This document shows positions 34,234-44,738 of a stretch of DNA of 53,293 nt, piece after piece (within the stretch, counting starts at the first letter, position 1; the number at the start of each line of letters is the position of its first letter). Position numbers and translations under genes: made by a program. The DNA is taken from NCBI GenBank assembly GCA_030538415.1, contig JAUNTY010000015.1, positions 1-53,293 on the forward strand. The letters run 5' to 3'. Source of the DNA: Neisseria sp. Its GTDB lineage: Bacteria; Pseudomonadota; Gammaproteobacteria; Burkholderiales; Neisseriaceae. The notes under the pieces were generated by a model, which did no database searches, was not told the DNA's origin, and saw nothing but the letters and a program-made list of their open reading frames with translations.

Positions 34234-35052
34234 TTAAAACCGGCGTTTCAGCTTGCAGGCCTGCATGATGCACACGGCCAGCTCTTCCACCGATTTGTCG
34301 GTGGTGTTGGTAAACGGAATGCCGTGCTGGCGGAACATTGCTTGCGCTTCGCTGACTTCGCGGCGGCAGGTGTTGAGGCTGGAATAGGTGGAATCGGGGC
34401 GGCGTTCCTGGCGGATGGCCTGCAGGCGCTCGGGCATGATGGTGAGGCCGAAGAGCTTGTTTTTATAGGGTTTGACCATGCGCGGCAAATCGGGATCGTC
34501 CAAATCATCGGGCGTGAGCGGATAGTTGGCAGCGCGGATGCCGTATTGCAGGGCGAGGTAGAGGCAGGTGGGGGTTTTGCCCGAGCGCGACACGCCCATC
34601 AGAATTACGTCGGCGTCTTTCAAATCTTTGCCGCTGACGCCGTCGTCGTGGTTGAGCGAGAAATTCACCGCTTCCATGCGCGCATCGTAGCGCTCGGTGT
34701 CGGTAATGCCGTGGCTGCGGCCGATTTCGTGGCGGGCGGTGACGCCAAGCTCGCGTTCGATTTTGCCGAGAAAAGCGTCAAAAAAGCTCAGATGCAGACC
34801 CGTGCTGGTTTTGATGATTTCACGGATTTCCTGATTGATGACGCTGCTGAATATCAATGGGCGCAGGCCGCTTTGCTCGGCGGAAGCATCAATAATCTTC
34901 ACCATCGCCCGCGCTTTTTCGGGCGTGTCCACAAAAGGATAGGTGGCGCGTTTGAAATTTACGCCTTCGAATTGGTCGAGCAGGGCTTCACCCATGCTTT
35001 CGGAAGTCAGACCGGTGCGGTCGGAAATAAAAAAGGCGGCGCGGCGGGCCAT
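34234..35052 (-). CDS. ppsR: PEP synthase regulatory protein (bifunctional kinase/phosphorylase, DUF299)
   Basis: A 272-residue cytoplasmic enzyme that switches PEP synthase off by ADP-dependent threonine phosphorylation and on by Pi-dependent removal. The P-loop GVSRSGKT is at residues 153-160, and [12 protein letters not shown] and the C-terminal [16 protein letters not shown] are family segments. The start at 35052 has AGAGAGAA upstream; a longer frame upstream is not supported. It is divergent from ppsA, its target, across a 534-bp gap. That pairing supports the assignment. Confidence 0.93.
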   Translation of the reverse strand: MARRAAFFISDRTGLTSESMGEALLDQFEGVNFKRATYPFVDTPEKARAMVKIIDASAEQSGLRPLIFSSVINQEIREIIKTSTGLHLSFFDAFLGKIERELGVTARHEIGRSHGITDTERYDARMEAVNFSLNHDDGVSGKDLKDADVILMGVSRSGKTPTCLYLALQYGIRAANYPLTPDDLDDPDLPRMVKPYKNKLFGLTIMPERLQAIRQERRPDSTYSSLNTCRREVSEAQAMFRQHGIPFTNTTDKSVEELAVCIMQACKLKRRF

Positions 35053-35586
35053 ATGGTTCTCTCTTTGAAAATAATGGTTGTGAAGTAATCTTAAAAGGCT
35101 TTCTTCTGAGCAGTCATCTGCGTTCTCAGGAGCAAAAATCCCCCTCATAAAAGCCTCGGAGCCGTCTGAAACATTTCTATCCGATGCCGACGGCGTATAG
35201 GTAAAGATACGTTTATAATATCAAGCAAAAGCGCAATAATAAAGCCTTATTCAAAATACTACATCACGCTACATAAAAAATCTCCGAATAAAAATACACA
35301 TTTTTTTAAACTTTTATCTTAATTATTGGCATATAATGCCAGTAATTTAGCTTCAATCTGCCGTCTGAAAGTTGTTAACGTATTCCAAACCCTCTATTTA
35401 ACAACGATTAACATAAAAACCGGGCTTTTCGACAAACGGTTTCATTCGGCTACAAACGCTGTCTCCCGCAATTTTACAAACGCAGCACCGACTGAAGGCG
35501 GGGTAAAAAAACATGACACTCTCGATATGAGTGGTTAGAATACCGTTGCAAGATTCATTTCTTTTTAACTGACATATGGATTAAAC
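35053..35586. promoter_or_regulatory. Divergent ppsR/ppsA regulatory region
   Basis: 534 bp, AT-rich in the middle. TATAAT at 35332-35337 lies inside a near-palindrome GGCATATAATGCC and is the best -10 candidate for ppsA, leaving a ~240-nt leader. One DUS lies near 35360 and another near 35160. No repeat element has invaded this gap, unlike most others. GACATATGGATTAAAC precedes the ppsA start, without a strong RBS. Confidence 0.45.
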
Positions 35587-37974
35587 ATGTCTGCAAATTA
35601 CGTAATCTGGTTTGAAAACCTGCGCATGACCGACGTGGAAAGCGTGGGCGGCAAAAACGCCTCTTTGGGCGAAATGATCAGCCAACTCACCGAAAAAGGC
35701 GTGCGCGTGCCCGGTGGTTTTGCTACTACCGCAGAGGCTTACCGCGCCTTTTTGGCGCACAACGGTTTGAACGAGCGTATTTCTGCAGCCCTGGCCGCAT
35801 TGGATGTGGAAGACGTGACCGAGCTGGCGCGCGTGGGCAAGGAAATCCGCCAATGGATTCTCGATACGCCGTTCCCCGCCGAGCTTGACGAAGCCATCAA
35901 AACCGCGTGGGAAAAAATGGTGGCCGATGCGGGCAGCGAAGACATTTCCGTAGCCGTGCGCTCTTCAGCCACGGCCGAAGATTTGCCAGATGCCTCTTTT
36001 GCCGGACAGCAGGAAACTTTCCTCAATATCAACGGCTTGGACAACGTTAAAGAAGCCATGCACCATGTATTCGCATCGCTCTATAACGACCGCGCCATTT
36101 CTTACCGCGTGCACAAAGGCTTTGCCCACGACATCGTGGCGCTTTCCGCAGGCGTGCAGCGCATGGTGCGCTCAGACAGCGGCGCGGCGGGCGTGATGTT
36201 TTCCATCGATACCGAAAGCGGCTTCGATCAAGTGGTATTCGTTACCTCGTCTTACGGCCTCGGCGAAACCGTGGTGCAGGGCGCGGTCAACCCCGATGAA
36301 TTCTATGTGCACAAGCCGACCCTGAAAGCGGGCAAGCCGGCGATTCTGCGCAAAACCCTCGGCTCCAAGCTGATTAAAATGACCTTTACCGGCGAAGCGC
36401 AGGCGGGCAAATCGGTGCAGGTGGTGGATGTCGACGAAGCCGAGCGCAAGCAGTTTTCCATCAGCGATGCCGAAATCACCGAGCTGGCACAATATGCGCT
36501 CACCATCGAGCAGCACTACGGCCGCCCGATGGACATCGAATGGGGCCGCGACGGCACCGACGGCAAACTGTATATTCTGCAAGCGCGCCCGGAAACAGTG
36601 AAATCGCAGGAAGAAAGCGGCCGCAGCCTGCGCCGTTATGCGATTAATGGTGACAAACAGGTCTTGTGCGAAGGCCGCGCCATCGGTCAGAAAGTCGGCC
36701 AGGGCGTGGTGCGCCTGGTGAAAGACGCTTCCGAAATGGATACCGTGAAGCCCGGCGACGTATTGGTAACCGACATGACCGACCCGGATTGGGAGCCGGT
36801 GATGAAACGCGCTTCCGCCATCGTGACCAACCGCGGCGGCCGTACCTGCCACGCAGCGATTATCGCGCGTGAACTGGGTATTCCGGCAGTAGTGGGCTGC
36901 GGCGATGCCACTTCGGCGCTTTCAGACGGCCAGGAAGTGACTGTATCCTGCGCCGAAGGCGATACCGGCTTGATTTATGCAGGCCGTCTGAACGTGGAAG
37001 TAACCGATGTGGCTTTGGATAAAATGCCGAAATCGCCGGTGAAAATCATGATGAACGTGGGCAATCCCGAGCTGGCGTTCTCGTTTGCCGGTTTGCCCAG
37101 CGAAGGCATCGGCTTGGCGCGGATGGAGTTTATCATCAACCGCCAAATCGGTATCCATCCCAAAGCATTGCTCGAATTCGATACGCTTGATGCCGATTTG
37201 AAAGCCGAAATCAGCGACCGCATCGCAGGCTATGCTTCGCCGGTGGCGTTTTACGTTGATAAAATCGCCGAGGGCGTGGCCACGCTGGCAGCTTCGGTGT
37301 ATCCGCGCAAGGTGATTGTGCGCATGTCCGACTTCAAATCCAACGAATACGCAGGCTTGGTGGGCGGTAATGTGTATGAGCCGCATGAAGAAAACCCGAT
37401 GTTGGGCTTCCGCGGCGCGGCGCGTTATGTGTCCGATGATTTCAAGGAATGTTTCGCGCTGGAGTGCGAAGCGCTCAAACGCGTGCGCGACGACATGGGG
37501 CTCACCAACGTTGAAATCATGATTCCGTTTGTGCGCACGCTCACCGAAGCCGAGCAAGTGGTGAAAGCCTTGAAGGAAAACGGCCTCGAGCGCGGCAAAA
37601 ACGGCCTGCGCCTGATTATGATGTGCGAAGTGCCGAGCAATGCGCTCTTGGCCGAGCAATTCCTGCAATACTTCGATGGTTTCTCCATCGGCTCCAACGA
37701 CATGACCCAGCTTACCCTGGGCGTCGACCGCGACAGCGGCGGCCCGATTGCCAGCACCTTCGACGAGCGCAACCCGGCGGTGAAAGTGATGCTGCATCTG
37801 GCGATTTCCGCCTGCCGCAAACACAATAAATATGTCGGCATCTGCGGCCAAGGCCCGTCGGATCATCCCGATTTCGCCAAATGGCTGGTGGAAGAAGGCA
37901 TCGACAGCGTATCGCTCAACCCCGATACCGTGATTGAAACTTGGCTCTATCTGGCCAAAGAGCTGAACAAGTAA
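35587..37974 (+). CDS. ppsA: Phosphoenolpyruvate synthase
   Basis: A 795-residue enzyme making PEP, AMP and phosphate from pyruvate and ATP, for growth on lactate or pyruvate. Residues 1-350 are the ATP-grasp domain ([30 protein letters not shown]), followed by the swivelling phosphohistidine domain with His422 ([14 protein letters not shown]), then the pyruvate-binding TIM barrel ([37 protein letters not shown]). Length matches E. coli PpsA. It is controlled post-translationally by the divergent ppsR product. A decayed copy of its phosphohistidine region lies at 48713-48871. Confidence 0.97.
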   Translation: MSANYVIWFENLRMTDVESVGGKNASLGEMISQLTEKGVRVPGGFATTAEAYRAFLAHNGLNERISAALAALDVEDVTELARVGKEIRQWILDTPFPAELDEAIKTAWEKMVADAGSEDISVAVRSSATAEDLPDASFAGQQETFLNINGLDNVKEAMHHVFASLYNDRAISYRVHKGFAHDIVALSAGVQRMVRSDSGAAGVMFSIDTESGFDQVVFVTSSYGLGETVVQGAVNPDEFYVHKPTLKAGKPAILRKTLGSKLIKMTFTGEAQAGKSVQVVDVDEAERKQFSISDAEITELAQYALTIEQHYGRPMDIEWGRDGTDGKLYILQARPETVKSQEESGRSLRRYAINGDKQVLCEGRAIGQKVGQGVVRLVKDASEMDTVKPGDVLVTDMTDPDWEPVMKRASAIVTNRGGRTCHAAIIARELGIPAVVGCGDATSALSDGQEVTVSCAEGDTGLIYAGRLNVEVTDVALDKMPKSPVKIMMNVGNPELAFSFAGLPSEGIGLARMEFIINRQIGIHPKALLEFDTLDADLKAEISDRIAGYASPVAFYVDKIAEGVATLAASVYPRKVIVRMSDFKSNEYAGLVGGNVYEPHEENPMLGFRGAARYVSDDFKECFALECEALKRVRDDMGLTNVEIMIPFVRTLTEAEQVVKALKENGLERGKNGLRLIMMCEVPSNALLAEQFLQYFDGFSIGSNDMTQLTLGVDRDSGGPIASTFDERNPAVKVMLHLAISACRKHNKYVGICGQGPSDHPDFAKWLVEEGIDSVSLNPDTVIETWLYLAKELNK

Positions 37975-37988
37975 CATCAGGCCGTCTG

Positions 37989-38021
37989 AAAAGCCGCTGC
38001 ATGAAAGTGCAGCGGCTTTTT
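37989..38021 (+). terminator. Intrinsic terminator of ppsA
   Basis: AAAAGCCGCTGCA and TGCAGCGGCTTTT with a 6-nt loop and trailing T residues, just after a single DUS. Confidence 0.9.
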
Positions 38022-38127
38022 GTAATTAACTTACAAAGAAAATGAGCTAAGTCAAAAGGCCGTCTGAAAAATAATTTACAATAAGCGCCATCTTCAACAC
38101 ATAGCGAAATAAAATAAGAAAGATAGA

Positions 38128-38231
38128 TATAGTCGTTCCGTTAGATTGAGACAAGGCAGCAAGCCGCAGACAGTACAGATAGTACGGCAAGGTGCAGCAA
38201 CGCTGTATCAAACTAAATTGAGACGACTATA
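38128..38231. mobile_element. Correia-like repeat, TCGTTCCG end type
   Basis: 104 bp, left end TATAGTCGTTCCGTTAG and right end AAATTGAGACGACTATA with an intact core. It lies 29 bp before the FNT channel gene and may supply its promoter. Confidence 0.85.
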
Positions 38232-38260
38232 TTTCGCTATACATCCATAAAGAGTTGGCA

Positions 38261-39058
38261 ATGAGCGATTATTATCCCCAGCAAATTCTGCAGGCAACCA
38301 TCGAAAAAGGCGAGGCCAAAGCCGCAGGCAGCACGCTTTCCCTCAGCATTTTGGGCTTTCTCGGCGGCGCGTTTATTTCGCTGGGCTACTTGGCCTATAT
38401 CCGCGTGGTCGGCGGCATGCCGCACGAATGGGGCAGCTTGGCGGTATTTATCGGCGCGGCGGTGTTTCCCATCGGCCTGATTTGCATTTTAATCGGCGGG
38501 GCGGAGCTGATTACCGGCAACATGATGGTGGTGCCTACCGCCTGGCTGGCCAAACGCATCACGCTGGCGCAACTCGGGCGCAATTGGCTGATTGTCACGC
38601 TCACCAATCTCGTGGGCGCTTTCGCCGTGGCTTGGTTTTTCGGCCATTACGTCGGTCTCACCGAAGGCGAAGTGCTGCACAAAACCATTGCCGTGGCCGA
38701 AGGCAAGGTAAATGCAGGCTTCGGGCGGGCGCTGGTTTCCGGCATCGGCTGCAACTGGATGGTGTGCATGGGCGTGTGGCTTTGCTACGGCGCACACAGT
38801 TTTTCCGGCAAAATCCTCGGTATTTGGTTTCCCATCATGATTTTCGTGCTCATCGGTTTCCAGCACGTGGTGGCCAATATGTTTGTGATTCCGGCAGCCA
38901 TCTGGGCGGGCGCCGACATCAGCTGGCTGCAGTTTGCCGAAAACATGGTATCGGTGTATATCGGCAACACCATCGGCGGCGCGGTGTTTGTCGGCGCGGT
39001 GTATTGGTATGCCTACCGGCATCAGCTCCAGAGCGGACAGCAGACCGGACAACATTGA
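38261..39058 (+). CDS. Formate/nitrite transporter (FNT) family channel
   Basis: A 265-residue inner-membrane protein with six hydrophobic segments, forming a pentameric anion channel in this family. Recognisable pieces are the N-terminal amphipathic helix, GGAELITGNMMV (first FNT signature), GCNWMVCMGVW (second signature with the conserved Asn) and GFQHVVANMFVIPAAI with the pore histidine. Formate, nitrite or related anions are possible; NirC-like or FocA-like specificity cannot be decided here. The ATG at 38261 is favoured over a TTG at 38255. No nitrite or formate enzyme is adjacent. Confidence 0.9.
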   Translation: MSDYYPQQILQATIEKGEAKAAGSTLSLSILGFLGGAFISLGYLAYIRVVGGMPHEWGSLAVFIGAAVFPIGLICILIGGAELITGNMMVVPTAWLAKRITLAQLGRNWLIVTLTNLVGAFAVAWFFGHYVGLTEGEVLHKTIAVAEGKVNAGFGRALVSGIGCNWMVCMGVWLCYGAHSFSGKILGIWFPIMIFVLIGFQHVVANMFVIPAAIWAGADISWLQFAENMVSVYIGNTIGGAVFVGAVYWYAYRHQLQSGQQTGQH

Positions 39059-39131
39059 AGCGGTCATAAACAAGTTGAGGTGCAATGAAGCCGGGTATTT
39101 TTTGAATGAGTAACACATTTTTCATATAAGC

Positions 39132-39167
39132 AACAGGCCGTCTGAACACATGTTCAGACGGCCTGTT
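39132..39167. terminator. DUS hairpin between convergent genes
   Basis: AACAGGCCGTCTGAACA against its perfect inverse with a 2-nt loop; bidirectional terminator of the FNT gene and rlmB. Confidence 0.8.
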
Positions 39168-39183
39168 TGCTGGCGCACAAAAA

Positions 39184-39933
39184 TCAGCGTTCGCTTTTCA
39201 GTGTACGCTGGCGGCGGGTTTCGCTTAACACCATGCCTGCGGATACCGATACGTTCATGCTCTCCACCGTGCCGAACATCGGAATCGACACCAATATATC
39301 GCAATGCTCGCGGGTGAGGCGGCGCATGCCTTCGCCCTCGTTGCCCATCACCCAGGCCACGCTTTCGGGCAGCGCGCAATGGAACAAATCCGCGTCGCCG
39401 CCCATGTCGGTGCCGACAATCCAGATGCCGTATTCTTTCAATTCGCGCAGGGTGCGGGCGAGGTTGGTGACGGTGATGTAGGGCACGGTTTCCGCCGCGC
39501 CGCAGGCCACTTTGCTCACGGTGGCATTCAGCCCCGCGCTTTTGTCTTTCGGCGCAATCACGGCGTGCACGCCCATCGCGTCGGCGGTGCGCAGGCAGGC
39601 GCCGAGGTTGTGCGGGTCGGTGATGCCGTCGAGCACCAATAACAAGGGCGGTTCGCTCAGGTTTTCCAACACGTCTTCCAGATGCACGTGGTTTTTTGAA
39701 GCGTCGATAAACCCGACCACGCCCTGATGGCGCGCGCCTTTGCTGATGCTGTCGAGGCGGGCGGCATCGGCAAAATGCAGGCGCACGTTTTCGGCGGCGG
39801 CTTTTTCCAATACCTCGCGGGTGCGGGCGTCGTGTTTGCCTTCCTGAATGTAAAGCTCGGTGATGGATTTCGGGTTTTGCCACAGGCGGGCATTGACGGC
39901 GTGAAAGCCGTAGATGAGTCGTTGGTTGGCCAT
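39184..39933 (-). CDS. rlmB: 23S rRNA (guanosine-2'-O)-methyltransferase RlmB
   Basis: A 249-residue SpoU/TrmH-class knotted methyltransferase that methylates the 2'-O of G2251 in 23S rRNA (E. coli numbering), using SAM. The N-terminal RNA-binding domain ([23 protein letters not shown]) precedes the three SpoU motifs: [28 protein letters not shown] and [21 protein letters not shown]. Length is normal. The start has only a weak RBS (AAAGC). Single gene. Confidence 0.94.
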   Translation of the reverse strand: MANQRLIYGFHAVNARLWQNPKSITELYIQEGKHDARTREVLEKAAAENVRLHFADAARLDSISKGARHQGVVGFIDASKNHVHLEDVLENLSEPPLLLVLDGITDPHNLGACLRTADAMGVHAVIAPKDKSAGLNATVSKVACGAAETVPYITVTNLARTLRELKEYGIWIVGTDMGGDADLFHCALPESVAWVMGNEGEGMRRLTREHCDILVSIPMFGTVESMNVSVSAGMVLSETRRQRTLKSER

Positions 39934-40138
39934 GATTTTGCTTTAAAAGTGGTTTCAGACGGCATTATACAGGTTTGGCCTGAGGCCGTCTGAAAAGCAT
40001 CCGGCAGATCGGCGAGGCTTTGCTCCCGCGCTGGCCGGATGCGGCGACACGACCTGATGCCCGGCGCGTGCAGGTGCGGTTGCAGTAATCATCCAATGCA
40101 GTTTCCAACGTTGTTTGGGAGCGCGAAAGACGCAGGAT
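39934..40138. other. Intergenic spacer upstream of rlmB
   Basis: Contains an inverted DUS pair (39953-39964 and 39981-39993) and otherwise GC-rich sequence without a supported gene. Confidence 0.4.
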
Positions 40139-40353
40139 GAGACCGTTGCAAAAAATAACCGTCGTACCCGCGCAGGCGGGTGCCCAGTCTGAAGCACAGC
40201 TTCAGTTTAAACCCGGCAGCCCTATCAATTGCCAAGCTTTTAATTTATATTGTGTTTTGAAATTTAAACCATGAGCGGACAAGCAAAGTCAGGCTTTGCA
40301 CTGGGCACCCGCCTGCGCGGGTGCGACGGGTAGGGGAATTTTGCAAAGGTCTC
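40139..40353. mobile_element. GAGACC-ended element, GCGGGTGC module
   Basis: Ends GAGACCGTTGCAAAAAATA and GAATTTTGCAAAGGTCTC. The inner part is nearly identical to 22573-22788. Flanks AGGAT/AGGGT could be a worn 5-bp duplication. Confidence 0.85.
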
Positions 40354-40468
40354 AGGGTATGTGGTTTTAAAGCAAGCCAGCGCGGCAATTGCCTGGCAGG
40401 CTTTTTATGCGAAATGATTGATTTGGTGTTATGATTATTGCGGTAATTATTTTTTAAACGGGCAAAAC

Positions 40469-42706
40469 GTGTACCGTAATTTTTTGCTGCCGCTGTGGAG
40501 CATCGGTGTGGTGCTTTCTTTTGCTTTGCCGTTTGCACCGCCTTGGTGGGCATTGGCGGTCGCGGGCGTGTGTCTGCTGGCGGCGGCTCGGCGTTGGCGG
40601 GTATTGCTGCTGCCTTTGCTGTTGCTGCTCGGTGCGGCTTACGGCATTTGGCGTACGGAGGCGGATTTGGCGGGGCAATGGCCGTTGCGGGTGGAGCGGG
40701 CGGTGAAGTTGACGGCGACGGTGGCGGATCTGCCGCAGCGGGATGAGCGGCGGGTGCGCTTTGCGGCGTGGGCGGAAGATGAGGGCGGGCGGCGCTACCG
40801 TTTGCAGTTGGCGGATTATCAGTTGCGTGAGTGGCCGGTCGGCAGCCGCTGGCAGATTGAGGCGCGTTTGCGGCCTGCAGTGGGCGAGGTGAATTTGTCG
40901 GGGTTTAACCGCGAGGCGTGGGCGTTGGCCAACGGCATCGACGGCATGGGCAGCATCGGCAAAATGCGCGTGGAGAGGCCGTCTGAAACCTTTTTGCCCG
41001 TGCAGCGCATCCGTCAGCGAATCAGCGCCAATTGGCAGGATGTGGCGGCAACAGACGAGGGGCTTTCAGACGGCATTGCCTTGATGCGGGCGTTGAGCAT
41101 CGGCGAACAGGGCGCGTTGGGCGCGGCGGCGTGGCAGTCGTTCCGGCCTTTGGGTTTGAACCATTTGGTCAGCATTTCGGGTTTGCACGTCGGTATGGTG
41201 GCCTTGATGGTCGGCTGGTTGACGAAACAAGGGCTGCGGATATTACCGTTTACGCCCGGTAAACCGAGGGTGTGGATATTGGCGGCGGGGGTGTCGGCGG
41301 GCTTGTTTTATGCCGGGTTGGCGGGTTTTTCGGTGCCGACGCAGCGCAGCGTGTTGATGCTGCTGGCTTTGGCGTGGGCGTGGTGGCGCGGCAGCGGCGG
41401 CTCGGCCTGGCGCGCTTGGTGGCAGGCGTTGGCGGCGGTGTTGCTGATGATGCCTTCGGCGGTGTTATCGGTCGGATTTTGGTTGTCGTTCGGCTTGGTG
41501 GCGGCTTTGCTGTGGGTGTCGTTCGGGCGCAGTCATGAAGGCGGACGCGGCTGGCGTTTGGCCTTGGAAGGGCAATGGGCGGTAACGGTGTTGTCGCTGG
41601 TGGCTTTGGGCGCGTTGTTTGCCTCGCTGCCCGTCATCAGCCCCGTGGTGAACGCGCTGGCGATTCCGTGGTTTTCGTGGCTGCTGGTGCCGCTGGCGCT
41701 GCTCGCTTCGCTGCTGCCGTGGCCGCCTTTGCAATGGCTGGCGGCTGCGGCGGGCGAATACACTTTGCGCGCTTTGATGTGGCTGGCCGCCCATGCGCCG
41801 GAATATGCGGTGGCGGCCTCGCCGTGGCCGTTGATGCTGCTGGCGGTCGGCGCGGCGGCGGTGTTGCTGTTGCCGCGCGGTTTGGGCTTGAAACCGTGGG
41901 CGGCGCTGGTGTTGGCGGGCTTTGTGTTTTACCGCCCGCCCGAGTTGGCAGCAGGCCGTCTGAAAGCGGTGGTGTGGGATGTCGGGCAGGGCTTGGCGGT
42001 GTCGCTGCAAACGGCGCGGCACACTTTGCTGTTTGATACCGGCACGGAAATTTCGGCCAATATGTCGCTGCTGCCGAGTTTGAACGCGGCGGGCATCCGG
42101 CGTTTGGACGCACTGGTGTTGTCGCACCACGATGCCGATCACGACGGCGGTTTCGCAGCGGTGGCGCAGTCGAAAAAACCGCGCTTGTTGTGGGCGGGAC
42201 AGCCCGAATTTTACCCACAGGCGCGACATTGCGAAGAACAAAGCTGGCAATGGGACGGTGTGCACTTTGAATTTTTGAGGCCGTCTGAAAACCATCAAAG
42301 CCCGCACGACAACGACCAAAGCTGCATATTGCGCGTGTTGGCGGGCGAACACGCCTTATTGCTCAGCGGCGATTTGGGGCAGGGCGGCGAGCGCGATTTG
42401 GTGGTGCGTTACGGCGACGGCTTATACAGCCAGGTGTTGCTGCTGGGACACCACGGCAGCAATTCTTCATCGGCGGGCACATTTCTGAATGCGGTGTCGC
42501 CGCGCTATGCCGTGGCTTCCAGCGGCTACGCCAATGCCTACCGACACCCCGCCGAAGCAGTCCGCCACCGTGTCGCCGCACACGGCGCGACATTGCTGCG
42601 CACCGACCAATCTGGCGCATTGTGGTTTGAACTGGGTGGAGACGATGTACAACAAGGCCGTCTGAAAAAGTGGAAACCGTATTGGCAGAAAAAACCGTTT
42701 GATTGA
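40469..42706 (+). CDS. comEC: DNA internalisation competence protein ComEC/Rec2
   Basis: A 745-residue polytopic inner-membrane protein that passes single-stranded DNA into the cytoplasm during natural transformation. Order: N-terminal helices and an OB-like DUF4131 region (about 30-170), the competence domain with many membrane helices (LNHLVSISGLHVGMVALMVGWL, GFSVPTQRSVLML), and a C-terminal metallo-beta-lactamase-like domain (WDVGQGLAVSL, LSHHDADHDGGF, LLGHHGSNSSS). The GTG at 40469 is the preferred start; a TTG at 40418 is in frame, and the RBS is weak for both. It fits the dense DUS content of this naturally competent genome. Confidence 0.93.
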   Translation: MYRNFLLPLWSIGVVLSFALPFAPPWWALAVAGVCLLAAARRWRVLLLPLLLLLGAAYGIWRTEADLAGQWPLRVERAVKLTATVADLPQRDERRVRFAAWAEDEGGRRYRLQLADYQLREWPVGSRWQIEARLRPAVGEVNLSGFNREAWALANGIDGMGSIGKMRVERPSETFLPVQRIRQRISANWQDVAATDEGLSDGIALMRALSIGEQGALGAAAWQSFRPLGLNHLVSISGLHVGMVALMVGWLTKQGLRILPFTPGKPRVWILAAGVSAGLFYAGLAGFSVPTQRSVLMLLALAWAWWRGSGGSAWRAWWQALAAVLLMMPSAVLSVGFWLSFGLVAALLWVSFGRSHEGGRGWRLALEGQWAVTVLSLVALGALFASLPVISPVVNALAIPWFSWLLVPLALLASLLPWPPLQWLAAAAGEYTLRALMWLAAHAPEYAVAASPWPLMLLAVGAAAVLLLPRGLGLKPWAALVLAGFVFYRPPELAAGRLKAVVWDVGQGLAVSLQTARHTLLFDTGTEISANMSLLPSLNAAGIRRLDALVLSHHDADHDGGFAAVAQSKKPRLLWAGQPEFYPQARHCEEQSWQWDGVHFEFLRPSENHQSPHDNDQSCILRVLAGEHALLLSGDLGQGGERDLVVRYGDGLYSQVLLLGHHGSNSSSAGTFLNAVSPRYAVASSGYANAYRHPAEAVRHRVAAHGATLLRTDQSGALWFELGGDDVQQGRLKKWKPYWQKKPFD

Positions 42707-42822
42707 TGCCATTGCCGGTAAAGGCCGTCTGAAAGATTTCTGGTTGCCGCAGATTGTCAGGAAGCCCTAGCCACATCGGAAAATGACCGGAGATGCAGCT
42801 CAAATTGTGCACCGGCCTGCAA

Positions 42823-43134
42823 TCAGGCGCGCAACTGCCGCCACATCAGATAATCGCGCAACGGCGGCACGGGCGGGTTGAGACAGTGCGGGCAGACGCC
42901 GGTCACATCTTCATCCTCTTCTTCGACATGCAGCGCATTCGGGTCGAATTTTGCCTGCTGCATCACCGCCTGCGCCAGCGCCTGCGCCTGAACCACGTCA
43001 AAATCAAAGTTTTCGAGGATTTCGAACAACAGGCCGGTTTCGGCATCGCTGAAACCGCTGCTGTGGGTTTCAATCAGGCGGATATAGTCGGTGTTGTGGA
43101 TTTTTTGTCGGAGCAACTGGATGGGATTGTGCAT
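42823..43134 (-). CDS. Conserved hypothetical protein with CPHC motif
   Basis: A 103-residue soluble protein, rich in acidic residues in the middle (VEEEDEDVTG) followed by CPHCLNPPVPP. I believe homologues occur in Neisseria but know no function. The single CxxC-type pair (C-P-H-C) could bind metal or be redox active. No signal peptide. Convergent with comEC; a single DUS lies between them. Confidence 0.65.
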   Translation of the reverse strand: MHNPIQLLRQKIHNTDYIRLIETHSSGFSDAETGLLFEILENFDFDVVQAQALAQAVMQQAKFDPNALHVEEEDEDVTGVCPHCLNPPVPPLRDYLMWRQLRA

Positions 43135-43338
43135 AGATAATCAGAAAACAGGCAGAAATAAAGTTACATTATAGTCTATACCGCAACGATGAAACACCGT
43201 TTGCTGCCTGTGCCGTCTGAAACCTGTCATGTATAATTATAATTTGGCGGAGCGGCTGAAACGGCGGAGCGATTTCCGGTAATGATACCGCATTGAGCTC
43301 ACATTGATTTCATGATGGTTATTCGGGAGGGTGGCAGC

Positions 43339-43803
43339 ATGGCCTGGTTTTATTTGATAACCGCCTTGGCAGCGGGCGCCGGATTGTCGGTGCAGGCTGC
43401 GGTAAACAGCCGTTTGAGTGCGGGCATGGGCGGCCAGCCTTTGCTGGCGGCTTTGATATCGTTTGCTGTCGGCACGCTTTGTCTGCTGGTGGCCGCCTTG
43501 TTGCAGAGCAATTGGAGCGTTGCTGCCGCCAATGCAGCGCAACAACCGGGGTGGCGTTGGGCGGGCGGCGTGATTGGTGCGGGATTTGTGTTTACTTCGG
43601 TGTTGCTGGCACCGAAAATCGGCATTGCCAACACCATGTTTCTGTTTATCCTCGGCCAGCTTGCCAGCAGCATGCTGATCGACCACTTCGGTCTGATACA
43701 GATGCCGGTGCGGCCTTTGCAGTGGTGGAAGTTTGCCGGAATGGCGGTGATGCTGGCAGGCGTGGCCTTGTTTGTGTTCGGTGAGCGCTGGTTCAGGCCT
43801 TAG
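43339..43803 (+). CDS. YdcZ/DUF606-family membrane protein (DMT superfamily)
   Basis: A 154-residue inner-membrane protein with five hydrophobic helices. AAGAGLSVQAAVNSRLSAGMGGQPLLAALISFAVG and GWRWAGGVIGAGFVFTSVLLAPKIG are typical of the YdcZ family, half-size relatives of drug/metabolite transporters that dimerise. The substrate is unknown. The start at 43339 has GGGAGG 8 bp upstream. TATAAT at 43232-43237 is a plausible -10 box. Convergent with the binding-protein gene across a shared terminator. Confidence 0.8.
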   Translation: MAWFYLITALAAGAGLSVQAAVNSRLSAGMGGQPLLAALISFAVGTLCLLVAALLQSNWSVAAANAAQQPGWRWAGGVIGAGFVFTSVLLAPKIGIANTMFLFILGQLASSMLIDHFGLIQMPVRPLQWWKFAGMAVMLAGVALFVFGERWFRP

Positions 43804-43819
43804 GGCTTCCTGACAAAGT

Positions 43820-43847
43820 AAAAGCCCGATACATGTATCGGGCTTTC
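43820..43847. terminator. Bidirectional terminator, non-DUS
   Basis: AAAGCCCGATACATGTATCG and onward forms a perfect palindrome of 26 bp, with A- and T-runs outside, between convergent genes. Confidence 0.85.
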
Positions 43848-43866
43848 TGCATTCAAGCGGTTGGTT

Positions 43867-44652
43867 TTATTTGGCAAAATATTTGCTGTAAATCTGGTCG
43901 TATTCGCCGTTGTCGCGCACTTTCTGGAGCGCATCGTTGAGCATGTCTACAGTAGCGGTGTTGCCTTTGTTGACAGCCATGCCGTAATGCTCCACTTCAA
44001 AGTCGGGCACGGCCACCATGCTGAAACCTTTGTCGCTGTTGTTTTTGATGTAGTTGCCCACCACGGCGCTGTCGCTTACCACGGCATCCAGGCCGCCGCT
44101 TTCCAGCTCTTTAATCAGAAGCGGCAGGTTTTCGAAGCGGGCGATTTTGGGGCTGTCGTTGCCGAGGATTTTGGAGGCGGCAAAATCACCGGTGTTGCCG
44201 GTCACCACGCCGACCCTTTGTACGTTTTTCAAATCGGCCACGGATTTGATGCTTTTGCCCTGCGGCACCAGAATAACCTGGGTGATTTCAAAATAGGGCG
44301 CGGTGAAATCCATGCTTTGCTTACGGTCATCGGTGATGGTCACCGCGGAGGCGAGGATGTCCACATCGCCGTTGGCCAGCGCGGGGAAGAGGCTGTCCCA
44401 CGGCTGGTGCTTGAATTCCACTTTGAAATTGCCTGCTTTGGCCATGGCGTTGACCAAATCCACATCAAAGCCCTGCACCTGATTAGACGAATCCAGCGAT
44501 TCGAACGGTGCGAATTCGGCATTCATGGCCACGCGGTATACTTTGTCGGGATTTTGCGCCGGAGCAGCCGCGCTGCCGCTTTCGCCGCCACAGGCACCCA
44601 GTGCCAGAGCGGAGCAGGCCAGGGCGGTGGCCAGCCATTTTTTCATGTTCAT
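43867..44652 (-). CDS. Amino-acid-type ABC substrate-binding lipoprotein (SBP family 3)
   Basis: A 261-residue periplasmic binding protein anchored by lipobox LGAC (Cys21). The fold markers are YRVAMNAEFAPFESLDSSNQVQGFDVDLVNAMAK, the ligand-contact stretch SAVTITDDRKQSMDFTAPYFE and VGVVTGNTGDFAA. Family members bind polar amino acids such as arginine, glutamine or cystine. No permease or ATPase genes are adjacent. The upstream CAGGAA suits the ATG at 44652; another ATG lies 6 bp in. Confidence 0.88.
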   Translation of the reverse strand: MNMKKWLATALACSALALGACGGESGSAAAPAQNPDKVYRVAMNAEFAPFESLDSSNQVQGFDVDLVNAMAKAGNFKVEFKHQPWDSLFPALANGDVDILASAVTITDDRKQSMDFTAPYFEITQVILVPQGKSIKSVADLKNVQRVGVVTGNTGDFAASKILGNDSPKIARFENLPLLIKELESGGLDAVVSDSAVVGNYIKNNSDKGFSMVAVPDFEVEHYGMAVNKGNTATVDMLNDALQKVRDNGEYDQIYSKYFAK

Positions 44653-44738
44653 GGTCGATTCCTGAGAAAATAAATCAAACGCTTATTTTAGCATAAATTT
44701 ACAAAACAACGGTAATTGTTTCAGACGGCCTGTGTGCA